From Gammaproteobacteria bacterium (lineage in GTDB: Bacteria > Gemmatimonadota > Gemmatimonadetes > Longimicrobiales > Gaopeijiaceae): 50,125 bases of DNA. Positions 16,529 through 25,960 of the stretch are shown piece after piece (within the stretch, counting starts at the first letter, position 1; each line of letters opens with the position of its first letter). The DNA lies in NCBI GenBank assembly GCA_028820325.1, contig JAPPJO010000171.1, positions 1-50,125 of the forward strand, given 5' to 3'. The notes beneath the pieces were generated by a model. The model was given only the letters and a program-made list of their open reading frames with translations, made no database searches and was not told the DNA's origin. The translations under genes and the position numbers were made by a program.

Positions 16529-16645
16529 TGGCGATGGCTCCCCTGAGGGCGTGGCTGTCCCTTTTAGGATGCGCGGCCGGGACGAAGGGTTGACGGCGCT
16601 CCGGTGTGAGGCGCTCCGGAAAGATCCTGCTACCCGGCGTCCGGG

Positions 16646-16676
16646 TTGCGGGTTCGGACACAGGGAGGCGTATACT
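16646..16676 (+). promoter_or_regulatory. Possible sigma-70-type promoter for the propeller gene
   Basis: TTGCGG (16646-16651) and TATACT (16671-16676) are 19 bases apart, a slightly long spacer. They lie 40 bases before the chosen ATG at 16717. This placement argues for the 16717 start over the in-frame ATG at 16681, which would nearly coincide with the transcription start. Confidence 0.35.
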
Positions 16677-16716
16677 CAGGATGTCGGTTCGCCCACCGCT
16701 CCGTCCCGAGCCTCTC

Positions 16717-17943
16717 ATGACTTCGATGGCCTCCATTCCGCTGCTTCTGTTGCTTGCTGCGGCCCAGCAGCTGCCCGAGCCTTTCGAGACCCCATGGAAC
16801 CGCGCCATCCCGAGCATCGTGGAGCGGCCGGAAGGGGCGACCCTCTCGGTTCCATCCGGTTTCGCCGTGAACGTCTTCGCCGACGACCTGGCGGCTCCCC
16901 GCCGGCTTGCGCTCGCGCCGGGCGGCGACGTGTTCGTGGCAGAGAGCCGGAGCGGTGCGATCACGCTGCTGCGGGACGCCGACGGCGACGGAGTGGCGGA
17001 GCACAGGGCAACCTTCGCCGAGGGCCTGACCCGGCCGTACGGCATCGCTTTCCGCGGCGGATACGTGTACGTAGGCAACAACGACGCGGTGGTGCGCTTT
17101 CGCTATGCGCCCGGTCAGACGCGCGCGGACGGTCCGCCGGAACACGTGGTGGACCTGCCCGTCAGCAGCGATGCCCTCGATCACGATACCGCCGAACGCC
17201 TGGGCATCGACGTCAGCCGGACCCGCGGGTTCAACCACTGGACGCGCAATCTCGTCTTCGATCCCGATGGCGAACGGATGTACGTGGCAGTCGGTTCCGC
17301 CACCAATGCAATGCCGGGCACGGACCCGCGCCGCGCCGCCATCAACGAGTACCGGCCCGACGGCTCGGGACATCGGGTGTTCGCGGGCGGGCTGCGTAAC
17401 CCCGTCGCGCTCGCCTTCCACCCGGTGACGGGCGCGCTCTGGACGGCGGTGCACGAGCGCGACCATCTCGGCGACGACCTGGCCCCCGACTACGTCACCT
17501 CGGTGCGGGAGGGCGGCTTCTACGGGTGGCCCTACGCGTACATCGGGCCCAACCCGGAACCGATCCTGAACGGGGCGCGGCCGGACCTGGTGGAGCGCAC
17601 TCTCGTACCCGATGTCCTGCTGCCGGCCCATGCGGCTCCCATGGGCATGGCGTTCCACACGGGCGAGGGATTCCCCGCGGAATACCGCAACCACGCCTTC
17701 GTCGCACTGCACGGATCCATCAACCGGCTCGATCTGAAGGGCTATTCGGTGGTGCGCATCCCGTTCGAGGGCGGACGCCCTTCCGGCCCGCCGGAGGACT
17801 TCCTGACGGGGTTCATCGTCCGCGACGACGACGAGAAGGAGGTCTGGGGCCGCCCCGTGGACGTGCTTCAGGCGCCGGACGGCGCGCTGCTCGTCTCCGA
17901 CGACGCGGGCAACCGCATCTTCCGCATCCATTTCGCGGGATAG
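16717..17943 (+). CDS. Secreted sorbosone-dehydrogenase-like beta-propeller
   Basis: This 408-residue protein has a short signal peptide (MTSMASIPLLLLLAAAQQ). The mature part is a propeller of the PQQ-dependent glucose/sorbosone dehydrogenase type: FAVNVFADDLAAPRRLALAP, GDVFVAESRSGAITLLRDAD, DGDGVAEHRATFAEGLTRPYG, TRNLVFDPDGERMYVAVGS, GGLRNPVALAFHP and EGGFYGWPYAYIGP. Members use PQQ or have an unknown cofactor to oxidise sugars in the periplasm, and some have no proven activity. The GWPY and AHAAPMGM segments are typical of the family. It stands alone, divergent from the secreted TPR-like gene and convergent with cdaA. The substrate is unknown. Confidence 0.85.
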   Translation: MTSMASIPLLLLLAAAQQLPEPFETPWNRAIPSIVERPEGATLSVPSGFAVNVFADDLAAPRRLALAPGGDVFVAESRSGAITLLRDADGDGVAEHRATFAEGLTRPYGIAFRGGYVYVGNNDAVVRFRYAPGQTRADGPPEHVVDLPVSSDALDHDTAERLGIDVSRTRGFNHWTRNLVFDPDGERMYVAVGSATNAMPGTDPRRAAINEYRPDGSGHRVFAGGLRNPVALAFHPVTGALWTAVHERDHLGDDLAPDYVTSVREGGFYGWPYAYIGPNPEPILNGARPDLVERTLVPDVLLPAHAAPMGMAFHTGEGFPAEYRNHAFVALHGSINRLDLKGYSVVRIPFEGGRPSGPPEDFLTGFIVRDDDEKEVWGRPVDVLQAPDGALLVSDDAGNRIFRIHFAG

Positions 17944-18016
17944 GGGCCCCCAAGGGACCCGAGGAGCGTCAGCGACGCGCCACGAAGGGCTCTGAGGGGA
18001 GCTTGTCGCTCGCCTG

Positions 18017-18850
18017 TCAGGGCAGGCGCAAAGCGCGTGCCAGGGCCCGGCCGGCGCTGCCCGCCGGTTCCCGAGTCCCCGTCGTCGCCCTGGGGCCGGC
18101 CGCCGCGACGGCTTCCCGCAGGCCCGCCCCGTCGACTCCCTTTTCGAGCACCCCCCGGCTCGCCACGGAAATCCGGCCCGTCTCCTCGCTGACCACGACC
18201 ACGACCGCGTCGGTCTCCTCGCTCAGCCCGATCGCGGCGCGGTGCCGGGTGCCCAGCGTGCGGTCGGGAACCGGCGCCCGGTTGAGCGGCAGAATCGCCC
18301 CCGCCGCCTTGATGGTGTCGCCCGAGACGATCACGGCGCCATCGTGGAGCGGGGAATTGGGGGTGAAGATGGCGCCCAGGAGCACGCGTGAGACGCGCGC
18401 TCGCAGACGGCTGCCGGTCTGCGCGTACTCGTCCAGTCCGACTTCCCCCTCCAGGGCGATCAGAGCGCCGATCTTCATGCTCGCAAGGCGCTCGGCCGCG
18501 CCCGCGATCTCCTCCACCACCTGGGTTTCCCCGAGCCGGTTGAACAGCTGCAGCATGCGCGCCTGGCCCAGCCGGGCGAGGGTGGACCGAATCTCGGGCT
18601 GAAAGACGACCAGCGCGGCGATGGCCCCATACTGGAAGACCGCGTCCATGATCGAGCGCATGAGGTCAAGGCCCAGCAGGCGCGCGATGGCGTAGACGCC
18701 CGCGATCAGCAGCCCGCCCAGCAGGATCTGCATGGCCCGGGTGCGCTGGATGAACAGCAGGATGCGGTAAACCAGCGCCGCGACGATGAGGATCTCGAGG
18801 ATATCGAGCCAGCCGGGCGCGAAAAGCGCGAACAGATCCCCGGCGCTCAT
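18017..18850 (-). CDS. cdaA: Diadenylate cyclase CdaA
   Basis: This 277-residue membrane enzyme makes cyclic di-AMP from two ATP. The N-terminus has three hydrophobic segments (about 13-33, 39-60 and 68-84), as in CdaA/DacA. The DisA_N catalytic domain follows, with DGAVIVSGD (Asp170-Gly-Ala) and GTRHRAAIGLSEE (RHR at 202-204), both needed for nucleotide binding and catalysis. The C-terminal tail is Ala/Arg-rich and probably disordered. It lies 64 bases after ftsH on the same strand. CdaA usually helps control potassium, osmotic and cell-wall balance. The glmM and cdaR partners common in Firmicutes are not next to it. Confidence 0.95.
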   Translation of the reverse strand: MSAGDLFALFAPGWLDILEILIVAALVYRILLFIQRTRAMQILLGGLLIAGVYAIARLLGLDLMRSIMDAVFQYGAIAALVVFQPEIRSTLARLGQARMLQLFNRLGETQVVEEIAGAAERLASMKIGALIALEGEVGLDEYAQTGSRLRARVSRVLLGAIFTPNSPLHDGAVIVSGDTIKAAGAILPLNRAPVPDRTLGTRHRAAIGLSEETDAVVVVVSEETGRISVASRGVLEKGVDGAGLREAVAAAGPRATTGTREPAGSAGRALARALRLP

Positions 18851-18914
18851 GAGTTCTCAGCCGCGTTGGAAGACCGCGGTTGCATTCGGGCGGACCGGTG
18901 TTTCCGACGGGCGG

Positions 18915-20993
<2,079 letters not shown>

Positions 20994-21028
20994 TATTCAG
21001 AGTACTCCGGGACCACCGGCCCGTGCTC

Positions 21029-21580
21029 TCAGATGCTTGCGACGTAGGGAAGATGCCGGAAGTTCTCGCTATAATCGAGCCCGTAGCCCACCACGAACTC
21101 CGGGGGGGCGTCGAAGCCGACCCATCTGGGCTCGTGCGCGATGCCCTCCCGGCGCTTGTGAAGAAAGGTACACAATTCGAGGCTGGCCGGTCCGCGCGCC
21201 TGGATGATGGGCACCAGGGATGCCATGGTCCTGCCGCTGTCGATGATGTCGTCCACGAGGATGACGTGGCGCCCCCCGAGCGACACTTCGGGGTCGTAGA
21301 GGAGCTGCACGTTTCCCGATGATACCATACCCGACCCGTAGCTCGAAGTCACGATGAAGTCGACCTGGACCGGGTGATGGATGCAGCGCACCAGGTCGGC
21401 CAGGAACATGAACGAGCCCTTCAGCAGGCCCAGCACCAGCAGTTCCTCGCGCGCCTCGTAGCAAGCCGAGATCTCGTCGCCCAGCTCCCGTACCCTGAGG
21501 GCGATCTGTTCGCGCGTGAAGATTATGCGTCGCACGCGGCCCCTGCCGGTGCGGCGAGCAACGTCAGTCGGTGGCGTCAT
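21029..21580 (-). CDS. hpt: Hypoxanthine phosphoribosyltransferase
   Basis: This 183-residue enzyme salvages hypoxanthine and guanine by transfer to PRPP, forming IMP or GMP. The PRPP-binding loop is VILVDDIIDSGRTM, and the family segments LGLLKGSFMFLADL and VDFIVTSSYG are intact. The ATG at 21580 lies inside the 3' end of tilS (17-base overlap), giving the usual family length. The tilS-hpt-ftsH order is widely conserved in bacteria. Confidence 0.95.
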   Translation of the reverse strand: MTPPTDVARRTGRGRVRRIIFTREQIALRVRELGDEISACYEAREELLVLGLLKGSFMFLADLVRCIHHPVQVDFIVTSSYGSGMVSSGNVQLLYDPEVSLGGRHVILVDDIIDSGRTMASLVPIIQARGPASLELCTFLHKRREGIAHEPRWVGFDAPPEFVVGYGLDYSENFRHLPYVASI

Positions 21581-22946
21581 CGAGATCCACTCCCACGTAT
21601 AGGATTGCGTCTTGAGGTGCGGGCCGCGCCTCGACCGACCGCGCCACCCCCGGCACCCAGAGGATACGCCCTCCGGCATCGGCCAGCACCGGCCGGCGCG
21701 CGCGCGCCGGCCGCGGCACGCGAGCGTCCCCGAACACCTTCTTGAGCTTGCGCGTGCCGGCGGTCAGGCGAATGCGGTCTCCGGGCCGCCAACTGCGGAA
21801 GAGGATGGGGAAGCGCAGAGCCGGGATGGAGAGCCCCTCTCCTCCCACCGGGCCGCGCGTCGACCAGCGGGCAAGGAAGGCGGCGCCTCCCGAACGGCCC
21901 TCGGCCGCGCCTTCGCCGGGAGCCGGAACGGCCACGAAGCGGGAGTCGTGAGGGGGATGCCCCCCGGCGATCCTCGCGCCGCGCGCGATGATCAGGCGCT
22001 CATAGGCGCGGGACAGAACGGCTCCGCCGGGGAGGTCGATCGACCGGCCGCTCCCGGCGGAGCAGGCGAACTCCGACGCCAGAGCGGTGCCGCGGGCATC
22101 GAGGCGGGCGCCGGACTCCGCCGCCAGCTCCCGGATGAGCCTGGCGCGCACCAGGGGATCGCACTGCAGGTAGCCGTCGCGGCTGAACGAGACGCCCTCT
22201 TCGGTGCGCCGCACCCCAAGACCCGCGAGCAGCGTCGGAACCACGGCGTGCCAGAGGCGGATCTCTTCTCCCGCCAGGCGGGCCAGACGGTGGAGGGCCC
22301 GGCGGGCGCCCGGTGCGACCCGCTCCTCGGCGAGCGGCAGCAGCTCGCGGCGGACCACGTTGCGCGGGATGTCGGCCGACCGATTGGTGGGGTCGGTCCG
22401 GTGACGGAGGCGGGAGGCAGAGGCGTAGGCGGCGAGTTCGCGCTTCCAGAAGGGCAGCAGCGGCCGGTACAGCCCCGGTTCGCGAGTGCGGGGGATCCCG
22501 GCCAGGCCGGCGAGGCCGGTGCCCCGCAACATCCGGTAGGCGACCGTTTCGGCCTGGTCGTCCGCGTGATGGGCGGTCACCACCCACCGGCAGCCGGTCC
22601 CGGTACGCGCCTCCTCCAGAAAGCGATAGCGGGCCCGGCGCGCCTCGGTTTCGTTGGCGGGGGGACGGGCGACCGCGCGCGACACCAGCGGCACCCCCCA
22701 GGCGCGCGCAATGCCCTTCACCCAGTGGGCGTCTTCGGCGCTCCCGGGACGCATGCGGTGATCGAGGTGCGCGGCGTGCACTTCGAGCGACGGGAGGCCC
22801 GGCGTGAAGCGCAGGAGGTGAAGCAGGACGGTGGAGTCGAGGCCGCCCGAGAGCGACACCAGAACCCGCCCGCCGCCGGCTACGACCCCGTCCTCGGCCA
22901 ACGCCGCGCGGAAGCGGGCGGCCAGCGACCGGTCGGGCCTGCTCAT
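21564..22946 (-). CDS. tilS: tRNA(Ile)-lysidine synthase TilS
   Basis: This 460-residue enzyme uses ATP and lysine to convert C34 of the CAU-anticodon tRNA-Ile into lysidine, so that it reads AUA. The PP-loop is SLSGGLDSTVLL (SGGLDS at 33-38). Also visible are HLDHRMRPGSAEDA, VTAHHADDQAETV and RNVVRRELLPL. The C-terminal substrate-binding part includes SWRPGDRIRL and TRKLKKVFGDARVPR. The ATG at 22946 overlaps the stop of the upstream phosphodiesterase gene (ATGA). It lies 1.5 kb downstream of a CAU-anticodon tRNA gene. Confidence 0.95.
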   Translation of the reverse strand: MSRPDRSLAARFRAALAEDGVVAGGGRVLVSLSGGLDSTVLLHLLRFTPGLPSLEVHAAHLDHRMRPGSAEDAHWVKGIARAWGVPLVSRAVARPPANETEARRARYRFLEEARTGTGCRWVVTAHHADDQAETVAYRMLRGTGLAGLAGIPRTREPGLYRPLLPFWKRELAAYASASRLRHRTDPTNRSADIPRNVVRRELLPLAEERVAPGARRALHRLARLAGEEIRLWHAVVPTLLAGLGVRRTEEGVSFSRDGYLQCDPLVRARLIRELAAESGARLDARGTALASEFACSAGSGRSIDLPGGAVLSRAYERLIIARGARIAGGHPPHDSRFVAVPAPGEGAAEGRSGGAAFLARWSTRGPVGGEGLSIPALRFPILFRSWRPGDRIRLTAGTRKLKKVFGDARVPRPARARRPVLADAGGRILWVPGVARSVEARPAPQDAILYVGVDLDDATD

Positions 22947-23830
22947 GGCGCCAGCTCGCCGCTCGCCGCGCCGGCGGCGGAGAGCGCGGGCGGCGGAGGC
23001 CTCCCGGTTTCCTCCATCAGGACGCGCGCCAGCCGGTCGAGACGGTCGGACTGGATGCCGTCCACCCCCCACGAGAGCAGTCGGCGCATGTCGGCCGGCT
23101 CATCGATGGTCCAGACGTGGACCGGAATGTTGCGCCGGTGCGCCTCGCGGACGAAGCGCGGCGTGACGACCCGCGTGCCCATCCAGGCGTCCGGCACCTG
23201 GAGGGCGTCGGCACGGGGCGTATACAGGAACCCGAGCGGCCGGTGGTGCAGCAGATGGAACAGCCGGATCTGGCGGCGGGACGCACCGTGAGGGCCGGGA
23301 TAGCCGTGCCGCGAGGGCCGCGCGCCCTCCAGCTCCGCGGCCATCAGCACCCGATGCCGCGCTCCGTGGCGGAGGACGGTCTCGACCAGCAGCGGCGCGA
23401 CCTCGGGGGTCTTGGCCTCCACGTTGATGCGCGTGTCGGGGAAAGTCTCGAGCACCTCGTCCAGCAGCGGGATGCCCACGCCCCGGCCCCGGAAGGCCGG
23501 TTCGCCGGCCGGATCGCGGAAACGATAGCCGGCGTCGAGCATGCGCACCTCGCTCCAGGGAAGCTCGCGCACAGCGCCGCTGCCGTCGCAGGTGCGATCC
23601 ACGGTGGCGTCGTGAATCACGACCACCTTGCCGTCCGCGGTCCGGTGCACGTCCATCTCCAGCACGTCGGCGTCCCATTGCTCCACCGCGGCGGTGAAGG
23701 CCGCCATGGTGTTCTCGGGCGCCAGCGCGGCTCCGCCCCGATGGGCGATGAAGAGGGGAGCGCCCGCCAGGTAGGGATGACCTGGCCGGCGGACGGGCCA
23801 GCCGGCCCATCCCCACTGGGCCGCACGCAT
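22943..23830 (-). CDS. Glycerophosphodiester phosphodiesterase
   Basis: This 295-residue enzyme hydrolyses glycerophosphodiesters from phospholipid turnover to glycerol-3-phosphate and an alcohol. Family marks are FIAHRGGAALAPENTMAAF (catalytic-type His-Arg), EMDVHRTADGKVVVIHD (metal ligands and second His), INVEAKT, and the C-terminal VWTIDEPADMRRLLSWGVDG. No signal peptide is evident; the segment before the HRG motif is Trp/Gly-rich rather than hydrophobic, so it is likely cytoplasmic. The stop overlaps the tilS start (ATGA). The ATG at 23830 lies 23 bases after the preceding gene. Confidence 0.92.
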   Translation of the reverse strand: MRAAQWGWAGWPVRRPGHPYLAGAPLFIAHRGGAALAPENTMAAFTAAVEQWDADVLEMDVHRTADGKVVVIHDATVDRTCDGSGAVRELPWSEVRMLDAGYRFRDPAGEPAFRGRGVGIPLLDEVLETFPDTRINVEAKTPEVAPLLVETVLRHGARHRVLMAAELEGARPSRHGYPGPHGASRRQIRLFHLLHHRPLGFLYTPRADALQVPDAWMGTRVVTPRFVREAHRRNIPVHVWTIDEPADMRRLLSWGVDGIQSDRLDRLARVLMEETGRPPPPALSAAGAASGELAP

Positions 23831-23853
23831 GGAACGCCGCCGGGCCGGCGTCG

Positions 23854-24366
23854 TCAATCCGCCGCGGCCTGTTCCAGGCGCACCCGCTCGGGCGGGGTGA
23901 CCTCGTACAACAGCGCAAGCACCAGATCGATGAGCGGTTCGGTCATGGACAATTCCCTTTCGCTCTGTTCGACGTCCCACTCGGGATCCTGCTCGCGCAG
24001 TTCGGCGCGGAGGGTCACCACCCTTTCCGCCAGGAAGTTCAGGATCTCTTCGACGATGGCGGGATGCGGGTCTGCGGGCGTGCCGCGCTCGTCGATGGAT
24101 TCGCGCAACAGCAGTCCGCGCACGAACGCGAGGAAGCCGGGGAAGGCCAGTTCGGTGAACGGACCGTCGTCGAGGCGCTCCTCGCCCGTGATGTTCTCCC
24201 ACTCCAGCTCGTTCCAGTACAGCTCCCGAGCTTCATCCAGGTAGTAGGCGCGGCGGTCCGGCGACAGGGGCGCGGCGGCCCCTTCCCGGATCCGCAGCGG
24301 GCGCTCCAGCACGCGGGCCATCCTCGCCTTGCGCCGACTCAGCTCACGTTCGATCAGATCAGCCAT
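23854..24366 (-). CDS. Conserved hypothetical acidic helical protein
   Basis: The 170-residue product is acidic, Leu/Glu-rich and predicted to be mainly helical. It has no signal peptide, membrane segment or metal motif. Recognisable features are an N-terminal basic-acidic helix (MADLIERELSRRKARMARVL) and a repeated pattern of aromatic and acidic residues (AYYLDEARELYWNELEWENI). I do not recognise the family. It is the first protein gene after the tRNA and probably shares a transcript with the phosphodiesterase, tilS and hpt. Its position suggests a lineage-specific cytoplasmic role. Confidence 0.7.
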   Translation of the reverse strand: MADLIERELSRRKARMARVLERPLRIREGAAAPLSPDRRAYYLDEARELYWNELEWENITGEERLDDGPFTELAFPGFLAFVRGLLLRESIDERGTPADPHPAIVEEILNFLAERVVTLRAELREQDPEWDVEQSERELSMTEPLIDLVLALLYEVTPPERVRLEQAAAD

Positions 24367-24485
24367 GGTCCTGCTCGTCGCTTTCGGGTGTCTCCCGCTT
24401 GTGCCACCAGGCTCGCACGGGGCACGGACAGATATGAAACCCCGCCGGGACGGTCAGGTCCCTGCGGGGCGGGGCAGGAAAGCGA

Positions 24486-24559
24486 TGCCGGAGGAGGGAC
24501 TCGAACCCCCGACACGCGGATTATGATTCCGCTGCTCTGACCAGCTGAGCTACTCCGGC
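24486..24559 (-). tRNA. tRNA with CAU anticodon, probably tRNA-Met (elongator)
   Basis: The reverse strand folds as a 74-nt cloverleaf. The acceptor stem pairs GCCGGAG with CTCCGGC, followed by discriminator A; CCA is not encoded. The D-arm is TAGCTCAGCTGGTCAGAGCA. The anticodon stem is GCGGA/TCCGC with loop ATCATAA, giving CAU (plus-strand 24523-24525). The T-arm is CGGGGGTTCGAACCCCT, with stem GGGG/CCCC and loop GTTCGAA close to the consensus. G1-C72 pairing argues against initiator tRNA. CAU is also used by the tilS substrate tRNA-Ile2. The 4-69 and 5-68 pairs here are G-C rather than the C-G pairs of E. coli tRNA-Ile2, so Met is favoured. Confidence 0.92.
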
Positions 24560-24574
24560 GGGGACATCGCGAAA

Positions 24575-24603
24575 ACGCTAGTTTTGAGAAGATAGCGTGT
24601 CAA
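24575..24603 (-). promoter_or_regulatory. Sigma-70-type promoter of the tRNA gene
   Basis: On the minus strand TTGACA (24603-24598, a perfect -35) is followed after exactly 17 bases by TAGCGT (24580-24575). The predicted start falls about 10 bases upstream of the tRNA 5' end at 24559. It is the clearest promoter in the window and may also feed the downstream hypothetical-GDPD-tilS-hpt genes. Confidence 0.7.
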
Positions 24604-24707
24604 GCGGCACCGTCAGGGGCCGCGGATTTTCCCGAACCTGTCAGAGGACCCCCGGCGCCAGCGGGCATGGACCGGCGTTGGCGGAGTTCCGAGGGAGAGC
24701 GATCCGA

Positions 24708-25604
24708 ATGGATATCCCGATGATCGTGGGCATCGTCGTCGCCGCCACCGGCCTCCTCACCAGCTTTCGCGTCCTCTGGGAATACGAGCGAGGCGTGGTC
24801 TTTCGGCTCGGCAAGCTTACCCGCGCCAAGGGGCCCGGGCTGATTTTTCTCGTGCCCTACGGGCTGGAACGCATGAAGCGGATGGACCTGCGCATCGTGG
24901 CGCTGGACATCGCGCCCCAGGACACCATCACCAAGGACAACGTCAGCGTCACGGTCAACGCCGTGGTGTATTTCCGCGTGACCAACCCGGCGAAGGCCGT
25001 GGTCGAGATCGAGGACTACTACTTCGCCACCTCCCAGCTGGCACAGACGACGCTCCGCAGCGTCATCGGCCAGTCGGAGCTGGATGAACTGCTCGCCGAG
25101 CGCGAACGCATCAACGAAATCGTGCGCGACATCATCGACGAGGGAACCGATCCCTGGGGCATCGAGGTTACGGGCGTCGAGATCAAGGACATCGATCTGC
25201 CCAAGGAGATGAAGCGGGCGATGGCGAAGCAGGCCGAGGCCGAGCGCGAGCGCCGCGGCAAGGTGATCGCGGCGGAAGGTGAGTTCCAGGCATCCCGCAA
25301 GCTCGCCGACGCGGCGGCGGTCATTCAGGAGTACCCCATGGCCCTGCAGCTTCGCTATCTGCAGACGGCCGTCGAGATCGCCGCGGAGAACAACTCCACC
25401 ACCGTCTTCCCGATTCCGATGGAGCTCATGTCGGCGGGCACGACCAGCACGGGGCTGGCGGCCGCCAAGGCCGTGGCCGAAGGGACGCCCGCGCTCCTCC
25501 CGGAAGGAACCTCGGGGCAGTTGCTCGCGGACGCGGTTCGCAGAATCGCCGATTCCGCGACCGAGGCGAAGGAGACGGCCGCGGCGGAGGAAGACCCGGC
25601 CTGA
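24708..25604 (+). CDS. SPFH/band-7 membrane protein, slipin type
   Basis: This 298-residue protein starts with one membrane helix (about residues 3-20). The SPFH domain follows (WEYERGVVFRLGKL, GPGLIFLVPYGLERMKRMDL, DNVSVTVNAVVYFRV, TLRSVIGQSELDELL), then a helical Ala/Glu-rich segment (KQAEAERERRGKVIAAEGEF). This is the slipin/stomatin arrangement. Such proteins form ring-like membrane scaffolds and often pair with an NfeD partner, which is not visible next to it. The ATG at 24708 follows GAGGGAGAG. It is the only plus-strand gene between 18 and 50 kb. Confidence 0.92.
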   Translation: MDIPMIVGIVVAATGLLTSFRVLWEYERGVVFRLGKLTRAKGPGLIFLVPYGLERMKRMDLRIVALDIAPQDTITKDNVSVTVNAVVYFRVTNPAKAVVEIEDYYFATSQLAQTTLRSVIGQSELDELLAERERINEIVRDIIDEGTDPWGIEVTGVEIKDIDLPKEMKRAMAKQAEAERERRGKVIAAEGEFQASRKLADAAAVIQEYPMALQLRYLQTAVEIAAENNSTTVFPIPMELMSAGTTSTGLAAAKAVAEGTPALLPEGTSGQLLADAVRRIADSATEAKETAAAEEDPA

Positions 25605-25642
25605 GGGCCTGACGCGCGGAGGAGCTGGAGGGCCGGAGCCGA

Positions 25643-25960
25643 CTACCGGCTTCCCGTGGAATCGTCCGGCTCCTCGGCGCCGACATCGTCCGCGAAGCGG
25701 TACAGGATCTCACCCTCGCGAATCATCCCGTGACGCTCGCGCACGAGGCGCTCCAGCGTCAGCGGATCGTTTCTCAGCGAGTCGGCGCGGGCCGTGAGCG
25801 AATCCACCTCCGCCCGCAGCAGATCGAGGGCACGCTGTTCCTGCCTCACCTGCGAGCGCGCGGATCCCAGCTCGATCATGGAGTGTTCGCCGCCGAAGAC
25901 CGCGTAGTAGACGGCGGCTCCCGCGATGACCGGCAGGACCAGCTTCCTCAGGATGCCCAG
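25643..25960 (-). CDS. DivIC/FtsB-like septum formation protein, likely CTG start
   Basis: This 105-residue protein has one N-terminal membrane helix (KLVLPVIAGAAVYYAVF) followed by a coiled coil (QVRQEQRALDLLRAEVDSL). It ends with LERLVRERHGMIREGEILYR, typical of the FtsB/DivIC family that links early and late cell-division proteins. No ATG, GTG or TTG occurs in frame close enough to the membrane helix. A CTG at 25960 sits 6 bases behind a GGGGAGGG site, and this start overlaps the end of eno by 13 bases. A rare CTG start with coupling to eno is therefore the best reading. Confidence 0.8.
   Translation of the reverse strand: MGILRKLVLPVIAGAAVYYAVFGGEHSMIELGSARSQVRQEQRALDLLRAEVDSLTARADSLRNDPLTLERLVRERHGMIREGEILYRFADDVGAEEPDDSTGSR

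Noticed and set aside
14769..17081. Long minus-strand frame of about 770 codons
   Set aside because: It is Arg/Gly/Ala-rich and overlaps the secreted TPR-like protein and the propeller gene, both of which have signal peptides and proper starts.
17944..18028. Hairpins between the propeller gene and cdaA (GCGTC-AGC-GACGC and CGCCTG-N6-CAGGCG)
   Set aside because: Stems are short and have no following T-run, so an intrinsic terminator cannot be supported.
24571..24590. AAAAC-GCTA-GTTTT hairpin as a terminator
   Set aside because: It lies inside the spacer and -10 of the tRNA promoter and has no T-run in the needed direction.
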